From Bacteroidia bacterium (GTDB lineage: Bacteria > Bacteroidota > Bacteroidia > J057), in NCBI GenBank assembly GCA_033391075.1, contig JAWPMV010000004.1, positions 303,907 through 367,906 on the forward strand: a stretch of DNA of 64,000 bases. Direction: 5' to 3'. A program made the position numbers and the translations under genes. Below, in pieces: positions 47,141 to 55,450 of this stretch (position 1 is the stretch's first letter; each line of letters starts with the position of its first letter). A model generated the notes under the pieces. It had not been told where the DNA came from. It worked only from the letters and a program-made list of their open reading frames with translations, and did no database searches.

Positions 47141-47926
47141 TTAAGAATTCAAATTCAAGAATCCTCCGTCAATCGGATAAAAACTTCCGGTTACAAAAGC
47201 TGCAGCATCAGAACAAAGGTAAGTGGCAAGGGCTGCAATCTCTTCTGGTTTCCCCATTCTGCCTATAGGCTGCGTTTTGGAGAACTTTTCAAACATTTCT
47301 GCTTCCTGTCCCGGAAAGTTCTGCTTGAGATAGCCATCTACAAAGGGTGTATGTACACGGGCAGGACCGATGGCATTGCAGCGAATCTTATCTTCAAGAT
47401 AATCTTTGGCAACGGAGAAAGTCATGGTGTAAACCGCGCCTTTGCTCATAGAATAAGCGAACCTGTCCGAGAGCCCTAAAACGGATGCAACAGAAGCCAT
47501 GTTGAGAATAGCTCCCCCTCCTGAAGCTTTCATGAGGGGAATACCAAAATGAAGGCAGCTATAGACACTCTTTACATTTACCTGATAGATTCGATCCATA
47601 TCCTCTGGCTCCGTACTTTCTGCCGTTCCAATATGTGCGATAGCCGCATTATTGACCAGAATATCCAAACTTCCCGACCGCTGATATATTTCATCGAATA
47701 AGACGCCTGTCTTATGATGTTCTGTAAGGTCCAGTCTGTGAAACCAGGCCTTCCCACCAGTCTCCCTGATTTCTCCTTCCAACTTTTCTCCTGCCTCTAC
47801 ATCCAGATCAATAAAATGAACAATCGCTTCTTGTTGAGCAAAAAGCCGTGAAATAGCAGCTCCGATACCTTTGGCACCGCCGGTAACAATGGCGACTTTA
47901 TTTGTCAGTTTAAATAAATCACTCAT
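47141..47926 (-). CDS. SDR-family oxidoreductase
   Basis: The 261-residue protein has TGGAKGIG (about 16-23), 'NNAAIAH' (the NNAG position) and the catalytic Tyr/Lys in 'FAYSMSKGAVY'. It is NAD(P)-dependent. The upstream gene overlaps its start by 4 bp (ATGA) and encodes a FAH-family hydrolase. That pair is the arrangement of 2-keto-3-deoxy-L-fuconate dehydrogenase with 2,4-diketo-3-deoxy-L-fuconate hydrolase in the non-phosphorylating L-fucose pathway. Closely related SDRs include fucose and other sugar dehydrogenases, so the assignment is by context. Confidence 0.85.
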   Translation of the reverse strand: MSDLFKLTNKVAIVTGGAKGIGAAISRLFAQQEAIVHFIDLDVEAGEKLEGEIRETGGKAWFHRLDLTEHHKTGVLFDEIYQRSGSLDILVNNAAIAHIGTAESTEPEDMDRIYQVNVKSVYSCLHFGIPLMKASGGGAILNMASVASVLGLSDRFAYSMSKGAVYTMTFSVAKDYLEDKIRCNAIGPARVHTPFVDGYLKQNFPGQEAEMFEKFSKTQPIGRMGKPEEIAALATYLCSDAAAFVTGSFYPIDGGFLNLNS

Positions 47927-48777
47927 CCCGGCTGCTTAACAAAGGTCTGCTTCTGTTTTCCAAGTCCCTCTATTTCCAATTCAACGATATCTCCTCCTTT
48001 CAGGTAAGTCGGAGGATTCATACCCAGACCTACTCCGGGAGGTGTTCCTGTGGAGATCAGATCTCCGGCTTCCAGTAGCATGAATTGAGATAGGTACCAG
48101 AGGCTATATGCAGGATTGAAAATCATTTTATTTGTATTGCCGCTCTGCATACGCTGGCCATTCACATCCAGACTCATTTGAAGGGAGTTTACATCTGAGG
48201 TTTCATCTTTGCTAAGCATATAAGGTCCGCAGGGACTAAAGCCGGGACAAGATTTTCCTTTGGTCCACTGCCCTCCCCTTTCTATCTGGAAATGACGCTC
48301 TGAGATATCATTGACTACACAATATCCGGCAATTGCAGCTTCTGCCTCTTCTTCATTGGCCAGCTGATAGATATCTTTTCCTAAAATTACCCCCAATTCT
48401 ACCTCCCAATCTGTTTTATCACTGTTTTTGGGTATGATCACTTCATCAAAAGGACCTGCTAGGGTATTACTGGCTTTCATGAATATGATGGGCTCTTTCG
48501 GTATTTCCATCCCTGACTCCTTCGCATGATCAGAATAATTCAATCCGATACACATAATCATCCCCGGTCTTGCGATAGGCGCTCCCCATCTTTCCTCGGC
48601 AGATACCTCAGTTAATTTTTTGCCGGAAGCAAGTAGGCTTGCAAGCTCTTGCATTCCTCCTTGTTGGAAAAAGTCTCTGTTCCAATCCTCAAAATGAGGA
48701 GAGCAGTCCCAGCGTTTTCCATCGATATATACGGCAGGTTTTTCGGCACCTTTCTGGCCAAATCTGATAAGTTTCAT
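47923..48777 (-). CDS. FAH-family hydrolase (2,4-diketo-3-deoxy-L-fuconate hydrolase-like)
   Basis: The 284-residue protein has the fumarylacetoacetase fold with 'CIGLNYSDHAKESG' (about 75-88), 'TDWEVELGVILGKDI' (metal Glu ligands), 'GYCVVNDISERHFQIERGGQW' (given in part: VVNDISERHFQ, RGGQWTKGKSC) and 'STGTPPGVGLGM'. The 'QWTKGKSCPGFSPCGP' signature is typical of sugar-acid diketo hydrolases, such as diketo-deoxy-L-fuconate hydrolase, that split C-C bonds giving pyruvate plus lactate or glycolate. The SDR gene follows with a 4-bp overlap, fitting a keto-deoxy acid oxidation then cleavage. Confidence 0.85.
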   Translation of the reverse strand: MKLIRFGQKGAEKPAVYIDGKRWDCSPHFEDWNRDFFQQGGMQELASLLASGKKLTEVSAEERWGAPIARPGMIMCIGLNYSDHAKESGMEIPKEPIIFMKASNTLAGPFDEVIIPKNSDKTDWEVELGVILGKDIYQLANEEEAEAAIAGYCVVNDISERHFQIERGGQWTKGKSCPGFSPCGPYMLSKDETSDVNSLQMSLDVNGQRMQSGNTNKMIFNPAYSLWYLSQFMLLEAGDLISTGTPPGVGLGMNPPTYLKGGDIVELEIEGLGKQKQTFVKQPG

Positions 48778-48897
48778 GTAGTAGTTATAGCGTTTAGGGT
48801 AATGAGAAAGTATTCCCGAGAGGGAATCTGTCTTAGAGGAATAAAGCTAAGGAATTTTTCTAAAGGAGTCGAGATGAAAAACTAAATCCATTAAGGA

Positions 48898-49980
48898 TTA
48901 CTGTTGACGATAAATCTCAACAAAATCTATGACTTCCTGAGTAAAGGCTTCTGCATCTCCATCCATAGGCGAATGTCCGGAATTTTCATAGATAATGAGC
49001 GATTTGCGGTCATCTGGTGTCCCTAATTTATCCAGCATTTCTTCTCCAAGGCTGGGAGGTACCACAAAGTCATATTTCCCCCAAAGTAGCAAAGTCGGAA
49101 TCTTTATCTTATCCAATTCATTTGTCAGAGGAAGAGCTATCGCTTCGTCCAAAATCTGAGTACGCGCGATTTGGTAGGAATTGGTAAGGCCCGTAAGGGG
49201 ATGATTAGCTCCAGCTATATGCTGCCAGAGTCCTTCCAGATCAGGAATAGTGGCTTCTATGAGATCATCACGAAAAGCCAGCACTTCTGCAGCTCCTGCC
49301 TTGGCATTGACTTCCAGGAAACGATCCGTTTCGTCCAGGTTTGTCGTATCAAAGTTTTGGACAAAATCCAGAATTTCTTCCCAATCTTCTTTATACTCAC
49401 TATTCGCCTGTATCTGTCTTTCTGAAATTTCTTCCATCAATTCGAGACCATCCAGGGTCAGTTTACGGATATTATGAGCCCCATCTACATCGATCCAGCC
49501 CGTGATTTTATTTTGACTCAATTTGCTCAGGAGGTAGTAATTCCCCAAATATCCTCCCCAACTGTGTCCAAATAGAAATACCTTCAGTCCTGCTCCATAT
49601 TGATCTTTCATAAGATCGACGACCAAATCCAGGTCCTCGCGCATCTGGTTGAGAGAAACCGCTTCTTTATCATAATTTCCTCTTGCATTACCAGAAGAAC
49701 GTTGATCCCAATAGGCCACTAGATAATTTTCCTCCAATCCATCTGACATTACTTTCAAGAGATCATTGTAAACCAGGGAATTTCCTCCCGGACCGCCATG
49801 TAAAACGATAATCATGGTATTGTTCACAGGATTTCCCTCTACCCATACGGGCATTTGAGCTCCTTTATGTTCTAACCAAAAAAGTTGATCTGCCCTTTCT
49901 CCGACCAGAACTATATCACTTTCACAGGCATTGAGACTGATTGCCAGGAATATCAGGGTATATCTCAAGATTCGATTCAT
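48898..49980 (-). CDS. Alpha/beta hydrolase, prolyl-iminopeptidase-like lipoprotein
   Basis: The 360-residue protein has a lipobox (LNAC, Cys19), the oxyanion 'HGGPGG' (about 61-66), nucleophile Ser in 'FGHSWGGYLG', and 'WGKYDFVVPP' plus 'YENSGHSP' for the acid and His. This layout is that of proline iminopeptidase-type alpha/beta hydrolases, which remove N-terminal residues or hydrolyse esters. 'AYWDQRSSG' is also typical. Its start overlaps the upstream barrel-like gene's end by 4 bp, so both are co-expressed. The substrate is unknown. Confidence 0.85.
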   Translation of the reverse strand: MNRILRYTLIFLAISLNACESDIVLVGERADQLFWLEHKGAQMPVWVEGNPVNNTMIIVLHGGPGGNSLVYNDLLKVMSDGLEENYLVAYWDQRSSGNARGNYDKEAVSLNQMREDLDLVVDLMKDQYGAGLKVFLFGHSWGGYLGNYYLLSKLSQNKITGWIDVDGAHNIRKLTLDGLELMEEISERQIQANSEYKEDWEEILDFVQNFDTTNLDETDRFLEVNAKAGAAEVLAFRDDLIEATIPDLEGLWQHIAGANHPLTGLTNSYQIARTQILDEAIALPLTNELDKIKIPTLLLWGKYDFVVPPSLGEEMLDKLGTPDDRKSLIIYENSGHSPMDGDAEAFTQEVIDFVEIYRQQ

Positions 49981-50660
49981 TTTCTGGACTTATTTTCTTT
50001 TAGGGGAATGGCAAATCCACTTTGAAAGATGAAATGATATTGACTGCCAATATTGAAGGGAATTTCCCAGGCAGCACTGATTTTATTAAACCACAGAAGC
50101 CGCAGAGAGGATATCCTTAAGCTGCGTCCTGAAGAAATGGAAAAAGAAGGCATAAATGCTGTTCCATGTCCTTTAATTTCCTCAAATCCGGATTCTGTGG
50201 AAACAAAAGTCTTTCCCGCCAATTCATAATGATATAACCCAAGACCCAGATCTAGCTCCCAAAACTTGATCTTTTCAGGTTTGAAGGATTTGGTCTTCAA
50301 ACTTCTGTAGCCAATTTCAGCATTTGTCAGAAGGCCGAAATGATTGTTGGGCTGGACATATGCCGCTACATTTCCTCCAAAAATGAATTGCCGCTTTCTT
50401 TCTACAAAATAGGTTCCTCGTTTTTTACTTTCCTTCTCTCGTGCCACAGAGCGTTCCGTATAGGGGAAGTTTACTCCTATTTGAGCACCGGGATGCCACA
50501 TCATTTCTCCAAAATAGGAAACTTCTACTTCGATAGATGCCCATTCACCAGCAGGCTCAACTTGTGCCTGAATTTCGCTAGCAAAAAGACTTATACAGAA
50601 AATATATATGAGAATAGGGGAAGCGATTGGAGGGGAGGTATGGGGGAAAAGCTTCTTCAC
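49977..50660 (-). CDS. Exported beta-rich (outer-membrane-like) protein
   Basis: The 227-residue protein begins at a GTG (50658-50660) with a signal peptide (hydrophobic about 14-30, ending EIQAQ). The remainder has alternating strands such as 'GAQIGVNFPY', 'FIFGGNVAAYVQ', 'WELDLGLGLYHYEL' and the ending 'YHFIFQSGFAIPLKENKSRK'. It may be a small outer-membrane barrel. It overlaps the following hydrolase gene by 4 bp. I do not recognise a family. Confidence 0.6.
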   Translation of the reverse strand: MKKLFPHTSPPIASPILIYIFCISLFASEIQAQVEPAGEWASIEVEVSYFGEMMWHPGAQIGVNFPYTERSVAREKESKKRGTYFVERKRQFIFGGNVAAYVQPNNHFGLLTNAEIGYRSLKTKSFKPEKIKFWELDLGLGLYHYELAGKTFVSTESGFEEIKGHGTAFMPSFSISSGRSLRISSLRLLWFNKISAAWEIPFNIGSQYHFIFQSGFAIPLKENKSRK

Positions 50661-50722
50661 AAAATGAAATTTAAGGGATGTACTAAAAGATTAACGATAT
50701 TCAGAAGCAAAATATTCCTTTT

Positions 50723-51337
50723 ATGCAGGAAAGTGAGCCATACCATTGGGAGGCCTATGGACTAGAGAAAATGCTAGAACTTATGGAGGGCTTTGATTGT
50801 CCCTGGTGCATTGCGGGAGGATATGCAATAGAACTCTTTGTAGGGAAAAGTTTCCGACAACATGGGGATATCGATATTTTTCTTTTTCGTGAAGATCAAT
50901 TGGAGATTCAAAGGCATTTTCAGGATTGGGATATGCAGAGAGCGGCATTGCCTGGATTAAAAGTCTGGGAGAAAGGAGAATTTCTTCAGGGAAAAATCAG
51001 GGATATCTGGGTTCGGGAAAAGCCGGGTTCTCCCTGGCGTTTTCAACTCATGTTAAATGATCAGGAAGATGGAGAGTGGATATTTAAACGAAATCCTGCC
51101 ATTCGGGGAACTCTTGAACAACTGATCCTTTATACTTCGACTGCTATCCCCTATTTAGCTCCGGAGATTCAGTTATTGTACAAGGCGGAAAGTGAAATTT
51201 TGGAGAAAGACCGATTGGATGCTGAGCAGGCAATTCCGCATATGAGTACAAAACAACTCCTTTTATTGAAAGAATGGCTATGCATTCAATTTCCAGAGGG
51301 ACATGATTGGCTGAATAAAATAAATCTAATCCTTTGA
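50723..51337 (+). CDS. Nucleotidyltransferase-like protein (aminoglycoside/lincosamide type)
   Basis: This 204-residue protein carries the nucleotidyltransferase motif: 'CIAGGYAIELFVG' (about 31-43) followed by 'HGDIDIFLFRED' (about 48-59, with the DxD metal site). This is the pattern of small nucleotidyltransferases that adenylate aminoglycosides or lincosamides, and of housekeeping relatives. Length agrees. Nothing in the neighbourhood indicates resistance or transfer, so a real antibiotic role is unlikely to be provable here. It is divergent from the barrel-like gene with a 62-bp gap. Confidence 0.75.
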   Translation: MQESEPYHWEAYGLEKMLELMEGFDCPWCIAGGYAIELFVGKSFRQHGDIDIFLFREDQLEIQRHFQDWDMQRAALPGLKVWEKGEFLQGKIRDIWVREKPGSPWRFQLMLNDQEDGEWIFKRNPAIRGTLEQLILYTSTAIPYLAPEIQLLYKAESEILEKDRLDAEQAIPHMSTKQLLLLKEWLCIQFPEGHDWLNKINLIL

Positions 51338-51387
51338 ATTTTGCCTTTAGTACAGTTTTTGCTTATTTCTGGTATCAAGTTTAGGTA

Positions 51388-51418
51388 TTGATACATCCTT
51401 ACGGGGAAATTCACTTTG
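51388..51418 (+). promoter_or_regulatory. Candidate promoter for the YegP-like gene
   Basis: TTG (51388-51390) and TCACTTTG (51411-51418, one change from TAnnTTTG) are 20 bp apart, the spacing expected for the Bacteroidota housekeeping sigma factor. Transcription would start near 51425, giving a leader of about 170 nt that contains a perfect TCTAAATG/CATTTAGA hairpin at 51507-51525. Confidence 0.35.
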
Positions 51419-51595
51419 TATTTATCCAGAGGTATAAAGCTCTTGTAGCTTCATGACTCAGCTCTGGCAACTTTACTCCTTTTTGTCACAACTTAGGAGG
51501 AGGAAGTCTAAATGCTCCATTTAGATTTCGCTCAAAAAGCCTGTGAATGGATAATATTTTTCGAAACACGAATTTAAACATTAACACAAATCTAC

Positions 51596-52318
51596 ATGGA
51601 AATTCCACATCCTAAGTTTCAAATCTTTAAAGGCAAAGATGATCAATTTTACTTTCGCCTAAAATCTGTGAATGGAAACATCCTGGTTTCCAGCGAAGCC
51701 TACACACAAAAAGATAGTGCGATCAATGGCATTCGTAGTGTAAAGGAAAATGGGACTGACGAAGGAAACTATCGCAAAAAAACTTCTGATTCCGGAGACA
51801 AGCATTCCTTTTCAATTATTGCAAAGAATGGACAGGTAGTTGCTACCAGTCAGAGCTATGAATCTGAAAGTGGGCGTAACAATGGGGTTCAATCCACCAT
51901 GAATACAGCCCCTGATGCTGCGGTAGAAGATACCACTACCGGATTTGAAGCGCATACCAATCCCAAGTTTCAAATTTATGAAGACAAAGCTGGTGAGTAC
52001 CGCTTTAGATTGTATGCCTCAAATGGCGAAATCATCCTGGCTAGTGAAGGCTATGCTAATAAGGCGGGAGCTAAATCCGGAATTGATTCTGTCCAGGCTG
52101 CTTCTAAAGATGAAGCAAACTTCGATAAGCTGACAGCTAAAAATGGTGAATTCTATTTTAACCTGAAATCAGCAAATGGATCTATTGTAGGTACCAGCGA
52201 AATGTTTGGAACAGAAGCATCCAGGGATAATAGTGTTGCCTCTGTAAAACAAACGGCCTCCGGATCACCGACAGAAGATTACACCCTTTATCCTTTGGTC
52301 GAACTTGACAAAAAATAA
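51596..52318 (+). CDS. YegP-like (DUF1508) protein with four repeats
   Basis: The 240-residue cytoplasmic protein holds four copies of the DUF1508 unit in two pairs. Each starts 'KFQIxxxxxxxFxFRLxxxNGxIxxxSExY' and ends in 'GIxSV'; copies begin at about residues 7, 69, 122 and 183. YegP of Escherichia coli has only two copies in about 110 residues. The fold is small and beta-rich with unknown function. The protein is soluble and has no signal peptide. It is followed by a strong terminator and then by the five-gene operon. Confidence 0.85.
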   Translation: MEIPHPKFQIFKGKDDQFYFRLKSVNGNILVSSEAYTQKDSAINGIRSVKENGTDEGNYRKKTSDSGDKHSFSIIAKNGQVVATSQSYESESGRNNGVQSTMNTAPDAAVEDTTTGFEAHTNPKFQIYEDKAGEYRFRLYASNGEIILASEGYANKAGAKSGIDSVQAASKDEANFDKLTAKNGEFYFNLKSANGSIVGTSEMFGTEASRDNSVASVKQTASGSPTEDYTLYPLVELDKK

Positions 52319-52410
52319 GAATCTGATCAAACGAAGATTCCCCGATCACTCAGCTTTATTTCGATAAATATTTTCTTAGTCCTAAAGCAAATGTGCTGAG
52401 AGAAAGGATC

Positions 52411-52439
52411 GAGCCGGTGAAAGCCGGCTCATTTTTTTG
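52411..52439 (+). terminator. Strong rho-independent terminator
   Basis: GAGCCGG (52411-52417) and CCGGCTC (52424-52430) form a perfect 7-bp GC-rich stem with a 6-base loop, followed by ATTTTTTTG. It ends the YegP-like transcript before the five-paralogue operon. Confidence 0.88.
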
Positions 52440-52443
52440 TTTT

Positions 52444-52474
52444 TTGGGGAAATTCTGATCTCTGCTTATATTGG
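52444..52474 (+). promoter_or_regulatory. Candidate promoter of the five-paralogue operon
   Basis: TTG (52444-52446) and TATATTGG (52467-52474) are 20 bp apart and match the Bacteroidota promoter with one change in the -7 box. Transcription would start near 52481, a very short leader before the ATG at 52488. Confidence 0.35.
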
Positions 52475-52487
52475 AAAAGCAAAGATC

Positions 52488-53060
52488 ATGAAAACACTAC
52501 TTAGCTGCATACTACTAGTATTTTCCATTAATTTCCTGCATTCACAACAAGAAACGGACTTTGGGTCCCTGGGTTTTGATTTGTACGGAGCTGTGTATCC
52601 GCTCCCAGCTGCAAATTACCCCTTGCATTACAACTTGCATTTAGGTCTGAGTTTTAAGGGTTTTGGCCATGTAGGACCGGCTTTGAGTGTCTTTGGAGGA
52701 GGAATGGGAAAAGAAAGAGGAAGGCACTTTGTTGGACTGGGCTTACAAGCTAGAATTCCTTCTCAGAAGTTCTTGTTAAAACTGGAAGGAGGACTTGTTT
52801 TGGATTATGAATTCAATGCATACTTGTCGAGGGTAAAGCGAGCAAGAGGAAGTATCATCCCCTATTATAGATTGCACCTGGGGTATCGATTCAAGCCTTT
52901 ACTGTTGGTGGGTGGCAGCATTGACTATATACCACCAACCACAAATTTGCGTTACTCATCGATCTCATTTCCGCCTGTCCCTCCTGTTTTTTCCAGTTTA
53001 GATCCCCCCTGGGATCGACATTTTGGGTTTTCAGTATTTATTGGATTAAGCATTCCATGA
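52488..53060 (+). CDS. Small outer-membrane-like protein, paralogue 1 of 5
   Basis: From the ATG at 52488 the protein has 190 residues: signal peptide (1-19, LHSQ), then 'LGFDLYGAVYPL', 'HLGLSFKGFGHVGPALS', 'GLGLQARI', 'KLEGGLVLDY', 'IPYYRLHLGYRF' and a closing 'FGFSVFIGLSIP'. The strand pattern and C-terminal aromatic strand suggest an 8-strand-like barrel in the outer membrane. It is the most divergent member of the set: where copies 2-5 have NWVP or NFIP it has 'DYIPPTTN'. It opens the operon behind a terminator. No known family is recognised. Confidence 0.7.
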   Translation: MKTLLSCILLVFSINFLHSQQETDFGSLGFDLYGAVYPLPAANYPLHYNLHLGLSFKGFGHVGPALSVFGGGMGKERGRHFVGLGLQARIPSQKFLLKLEGGLVLDYEFNAYLSRVKRARGSIIPYYRLHLGYRFKPLLLVGGSIDYIPPTTNLRYSSISFPPVPPVFSSLDPPWDRHFGFSVFIGLSIP

Positions 53061-53638
53061 TCATTCGTTGTATAGCTCTGATTTTTTTTCTTGTTCTAGG
53101 TATTCTTCCAGCTTTTAGTCAATCCGATAAGGATCCTGTTTTGCCAATAGGAATAGATGCATATGGGGTTTATTTGCCCCTATACTTTTATGACGTTTAT
53201 CTAATTAAGCATGCACATCTAGCTCTCAGTATGCATGAATTGGGAAATATTGGTCCAGCATTTAGCCATTGGGGCTTTAATTATCCTGATTTTCGAAACT
53301 ATACAGGGATAGGCTTGCAACACAATCAACAATGGGGAAAAATTCAGGCTAAAATAGAGGGAGGGATCCTCTTACAATATGAGATCAATCTAACTAGTGC
53401 GAAGATTGGTCTACTCAATGGGCGTAATATTCCCTATATCAGGCTTCATCTAGGACATAAGTTTGGACGTTTCATCAGCACAGGGATAGTCTTTAACTGG
53501 GTCCCCAAAAGTAAACACATCGCTTATGTGGCCAATTATAGCAGTAGTCCCTTGGATGCCAGAGGCTTTACTTCCTGGAAAAATTCGCCAGATCATCATG
53601 AAAGTATGAATGTGTTTGTTGGATTTAGTATAAAATAG
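53057..53638 (+). CDS. Small outer-membrane-like protein, paralogue 2 of 5
   Basis: The 193-residue protein overlaps the previous gene by 4 bp (ATGA) and so is translationally coupled. It has a signal peptide (to FSQ), 'IGIDAYGVYLPL', 'HAHLALSMHELGNIGPAFSHWGF', 'GIGLQHN', 'KIEGGILLQY', 'IPYIRLHLGHKF', 'FNWVPKSKHIAY' and the ending 'MNVFVGFSIK'. Compared with copy 1 it gains the NWVP-K-SKH motif seen also in copy 3. Charge and loop residues differ strongly while the strand skeleton is kept. Confidence 0.7.
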   Translation: MIIRCIALIFFLVLGILPAFSQSDKDPVLPIGIDAYGVYLPLYFYDVYLIKHAHLALSMHELGNIGPAFSHWGFNYPDFRNYTGIGLQHNQQWGKIQAKIEGGILLQYEINLTSAKIGLLNGRNIPYIRLHLGHKFGRFISTGIVFNWVPKSKHIAYVANYSSSPLDARGFTSWKNSPDHHESMNVFVGFSIK

Positions 53639-53642
53639 ATTT

Positions 53643-54224
53643 ATGGTATTTCGATCTCTCATAGTAGCCGTTCTGCTTTCTCTAAGCCCCTTACATACTC
53701 TGCATGCTCAGACGGTGATTGAAAAAGAGCCCCTGGGTTTTGGGTTGGATGTGTATGGGATTTTTCTACCGGTTGTTATTTATGATCTGCTAGTTATGGA
53801 GCATATACATGCATCGGTAAGCTTACCGTACCTAGGAGGATTTGGGCTGGCATATAGCAAATGGGGAGGGCAAACATATTATAGGAATGAGTATTCAGGT
53901 ATAGGTATACAGTATCGAAGGGATTTCAGAAGATCTTTCATCAAATTTGAATCAGGCATGCTCCTGACATATCGTAAACCCCGAGACTTTTATGTCATAG
54001 GTCTTCGACCGGGTTCAAGGGCTCCCTATGTAAGAGCGCATATGGGTTGGCCAATGGGGCCTAGATTTTATACCGGATTTGTCATCAATTGGGTACCCAG
54101 GAGTAAACATATCATATATACAGAAAACTTCACAGGTACGACTCCCCGAGATTTCAATAGATGGAGCAATCCTCCCAGTCAACACAAAGGCTTGTCTTTT
54201 TTTGTAGGTATTTGTTTAAAATGA
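53643..54224 (+). CDS. Small outer-membrane-like protein, paralogue 3 of 5
   Basis: This 193-residue member starts 5 bp after copy 2. Signal peptide to LHAQ, then 'GFGLDVYGIFLPV', 'HIHASVSLPYLGGFG', 'SGIGIQYRRDF', 'KFESGMLLTY', 'APYVRAHMGWPM', 'INWVPRSKHIIY' and 'LSFFVGICLK'. It is closest to copy 2 by eye. The loop between the ESG strand and 'PYVRAH' strand is one of the most variable parts of the set, as expected for exposed loops. Confidence 0.7.
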   Translation: MVFRSLIVAVLLSLSPLHTLHAQTVIEKEPLGFGLDVYGIFLPVVIYDLLVMEHIHASVSLPYLGGFGLAYSKWGGQTYYRNEYSGIGIQYRRDFRRSFIKFESGMLLTYRKPRDFYVIGLRPGSRAPYVRAHMGWPMGPRFYTGFVINWVPRSKHIIYTENFTGTTPRDFNRWSNPPSQHKGLSFFVGICLK

Positions 54225-54236
54225 TGCAGTTGCGAT

Positions 54237-54815
54237 ATGAAAACCCGACTTCTCTTGCTTATATTTTTGCTTCCTATCCTGACTCCGGAAGTGCATAGCC
54301 AGCAAAGAGATAGTAGTTATTTCTTTCCTTTTGGATTTGATTTGTATGGCTCTTTTATTCCGATTCCTGCAGGAGGTTTTCATGTTCTTACAAATCTCCA
54401 TGCTGGCTTTAGCTTTCAAAAAGCTGAGAATTTTGGAGCAGTAATGAGCACGTGGGGGTATGGGAATGCCTACGAAAACAATAACTATACAGGAGTCGGA
54501 CTTCAATATCGAGCACCTATTCGTAAAGCCATCCTGAAATTTGAATACGGACTGCTATTGAACTATAAAAAAATAAACGAAGATTTTACCGTTTCTATTC
54601 GACCGGGAGGCAGAGCAGCTTATTTTCGATTGCATGCAGGTCTTCGCTTAGGGAAAATGCTTGTTATGGGTTTCAATCTGAATTTTATCCCGGAAAGCAA
54701 ATACATCATTTTTACCTCATTTCGCAGGCCTCCCGCTCCGCCTATTGATAGCTTTCGTAGGCCCCTCAACCGACATCGAAGTTTCTCTCTTTTTTTTGGA
54801 TTTAGCATACCATAA
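54237..54815 (+). CDS. Small outer-membrane-like protein, paralogue 4 of 5
   Basis: This 192-residue member starts 13 bp after copy 3. Signal peptide to VHSQ, then 'FGFDLYGSFIPI', 'NLHAGFSFQKAENFG', 'TGVGLQYRA', 'KFEYGLLLNY', 'AAYFRLHAGLRL', 'NFIPESKYIIF' and the ending 'SFSLFFGFSIP'. It shares the 'FDLYGSF' opening with copy 5. The last loop is Pro/Arg-rich (RRPPAPP). Confidence 0.7.
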   Translation: MKTRLLLLIFLLPILTPEVHSQQRDSSYFFPFGFDLYGSFIPIPAGGFHVLTNLHAGFSFQKAENFGAVMSTWGYGNAYENNNYTGVGLQYRAPIRKAILKFEYGLLLNYKKINEDFTVSIRPGGRAAYFRLHAGLRLGKMLVMGFNLNFIPESKYIIFTSFRRPPAPPIDSFRRPLNRHRSFSLFFGFSIP

Positions 54816-55375
54816 TGAAAGCCTTTTTTTCCATACTACTTCTTTGCTGTTTGCAATCTGGCTTTGCGCAGGATGAAGATTTTGATCGACCCTTTTCCTT
54901 TGATTTGTATGGATCATTTGTACCCGTTTTTGCCAATAACTCATTTATCCTCACTCATCTACATGCCGGAATAAGCTTTGAGAAAATCGGAAATTTGGGA
55001 CCTTCCTATAGTCATTGGGGATACTTCAATGGCTTTGATAGCATTGCACATCATGGACTGGGAATCCAGGTCCGTAAAGAGTTGGCGGATGTCATGCTTA
55101 AGTTGGAGTCGGGCCTGTTATTCTCTATGCGAAGACATCGAAAAACCTATACGATAAACCTGAGCAGAAGATTTTCTGCTCCCTATTTTCGAATTCATGC
55201 AGCGTATAATTTTCCTTACAGGCTTATTGCGGGTATATGTCTGAATTGGGTACCTCAAACTTCAATGCTCCAGTATAATCGTTTCTCCGGGCCTGGGCCT
55301 GTTCCGCTTGATGTAATCGCTCCTCTCAACAGAAATAGAAGTATTTCTATCCTGGTAGGATTTCGATTGCCTTGA
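54815..55375 (+). CDS. Small outer-membrane-like protein, paralogue 5 of 5
   Basis: This 186-residue member overlaps copy 4 by 1 bp (TAATG). Signal peptide to FAQ, then 'FSFDLYGSFVPV', 'HLHAGISFEKIGNLGPSYSHWGY', 'GLGIQVRKEL', 'KLESGLLFSM', 'APYFRIHAAYNF', 'LNWVPQTSM' and the ending 'ISILVGFRLP'. It is the last of the tandem set; no clear terminator separates it from the aldolase-family gene 75 bp on. Confidence 0.7.
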   Translation: MKAFFSILLLCCLQSGFAQDEDFDRPFSFDLYGSFVPVFANNSFILTHLHAGISFEKIGNLGPSYSHWGYFNGFDSIAHHGLGIQVRKELADVMLKLESGLLFSMRRHRKTYTINLSRRFSAPYFRIHAAYNFPYRLIAGICLNWVPQTSMLQYNRFSGPGPVPLDVIAPLNRNRSISILVGFRLP

Positions 55376-55450
55376 TTCTTATCAAATATTTTGGCTGAAA
55401 TTTGATTCTCAAAGAAAGATTGCAGAATTATGTGCTTCTAAAAAGAAGTT

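Noticed and set aside
50723..51337. An acquired antibiotic-resistance gene
   Set aside because: The protein is a small nucleotidyltransferase-like fold, but there is no mobile element, integron or unusual base composition around it, so resistance is not supported.
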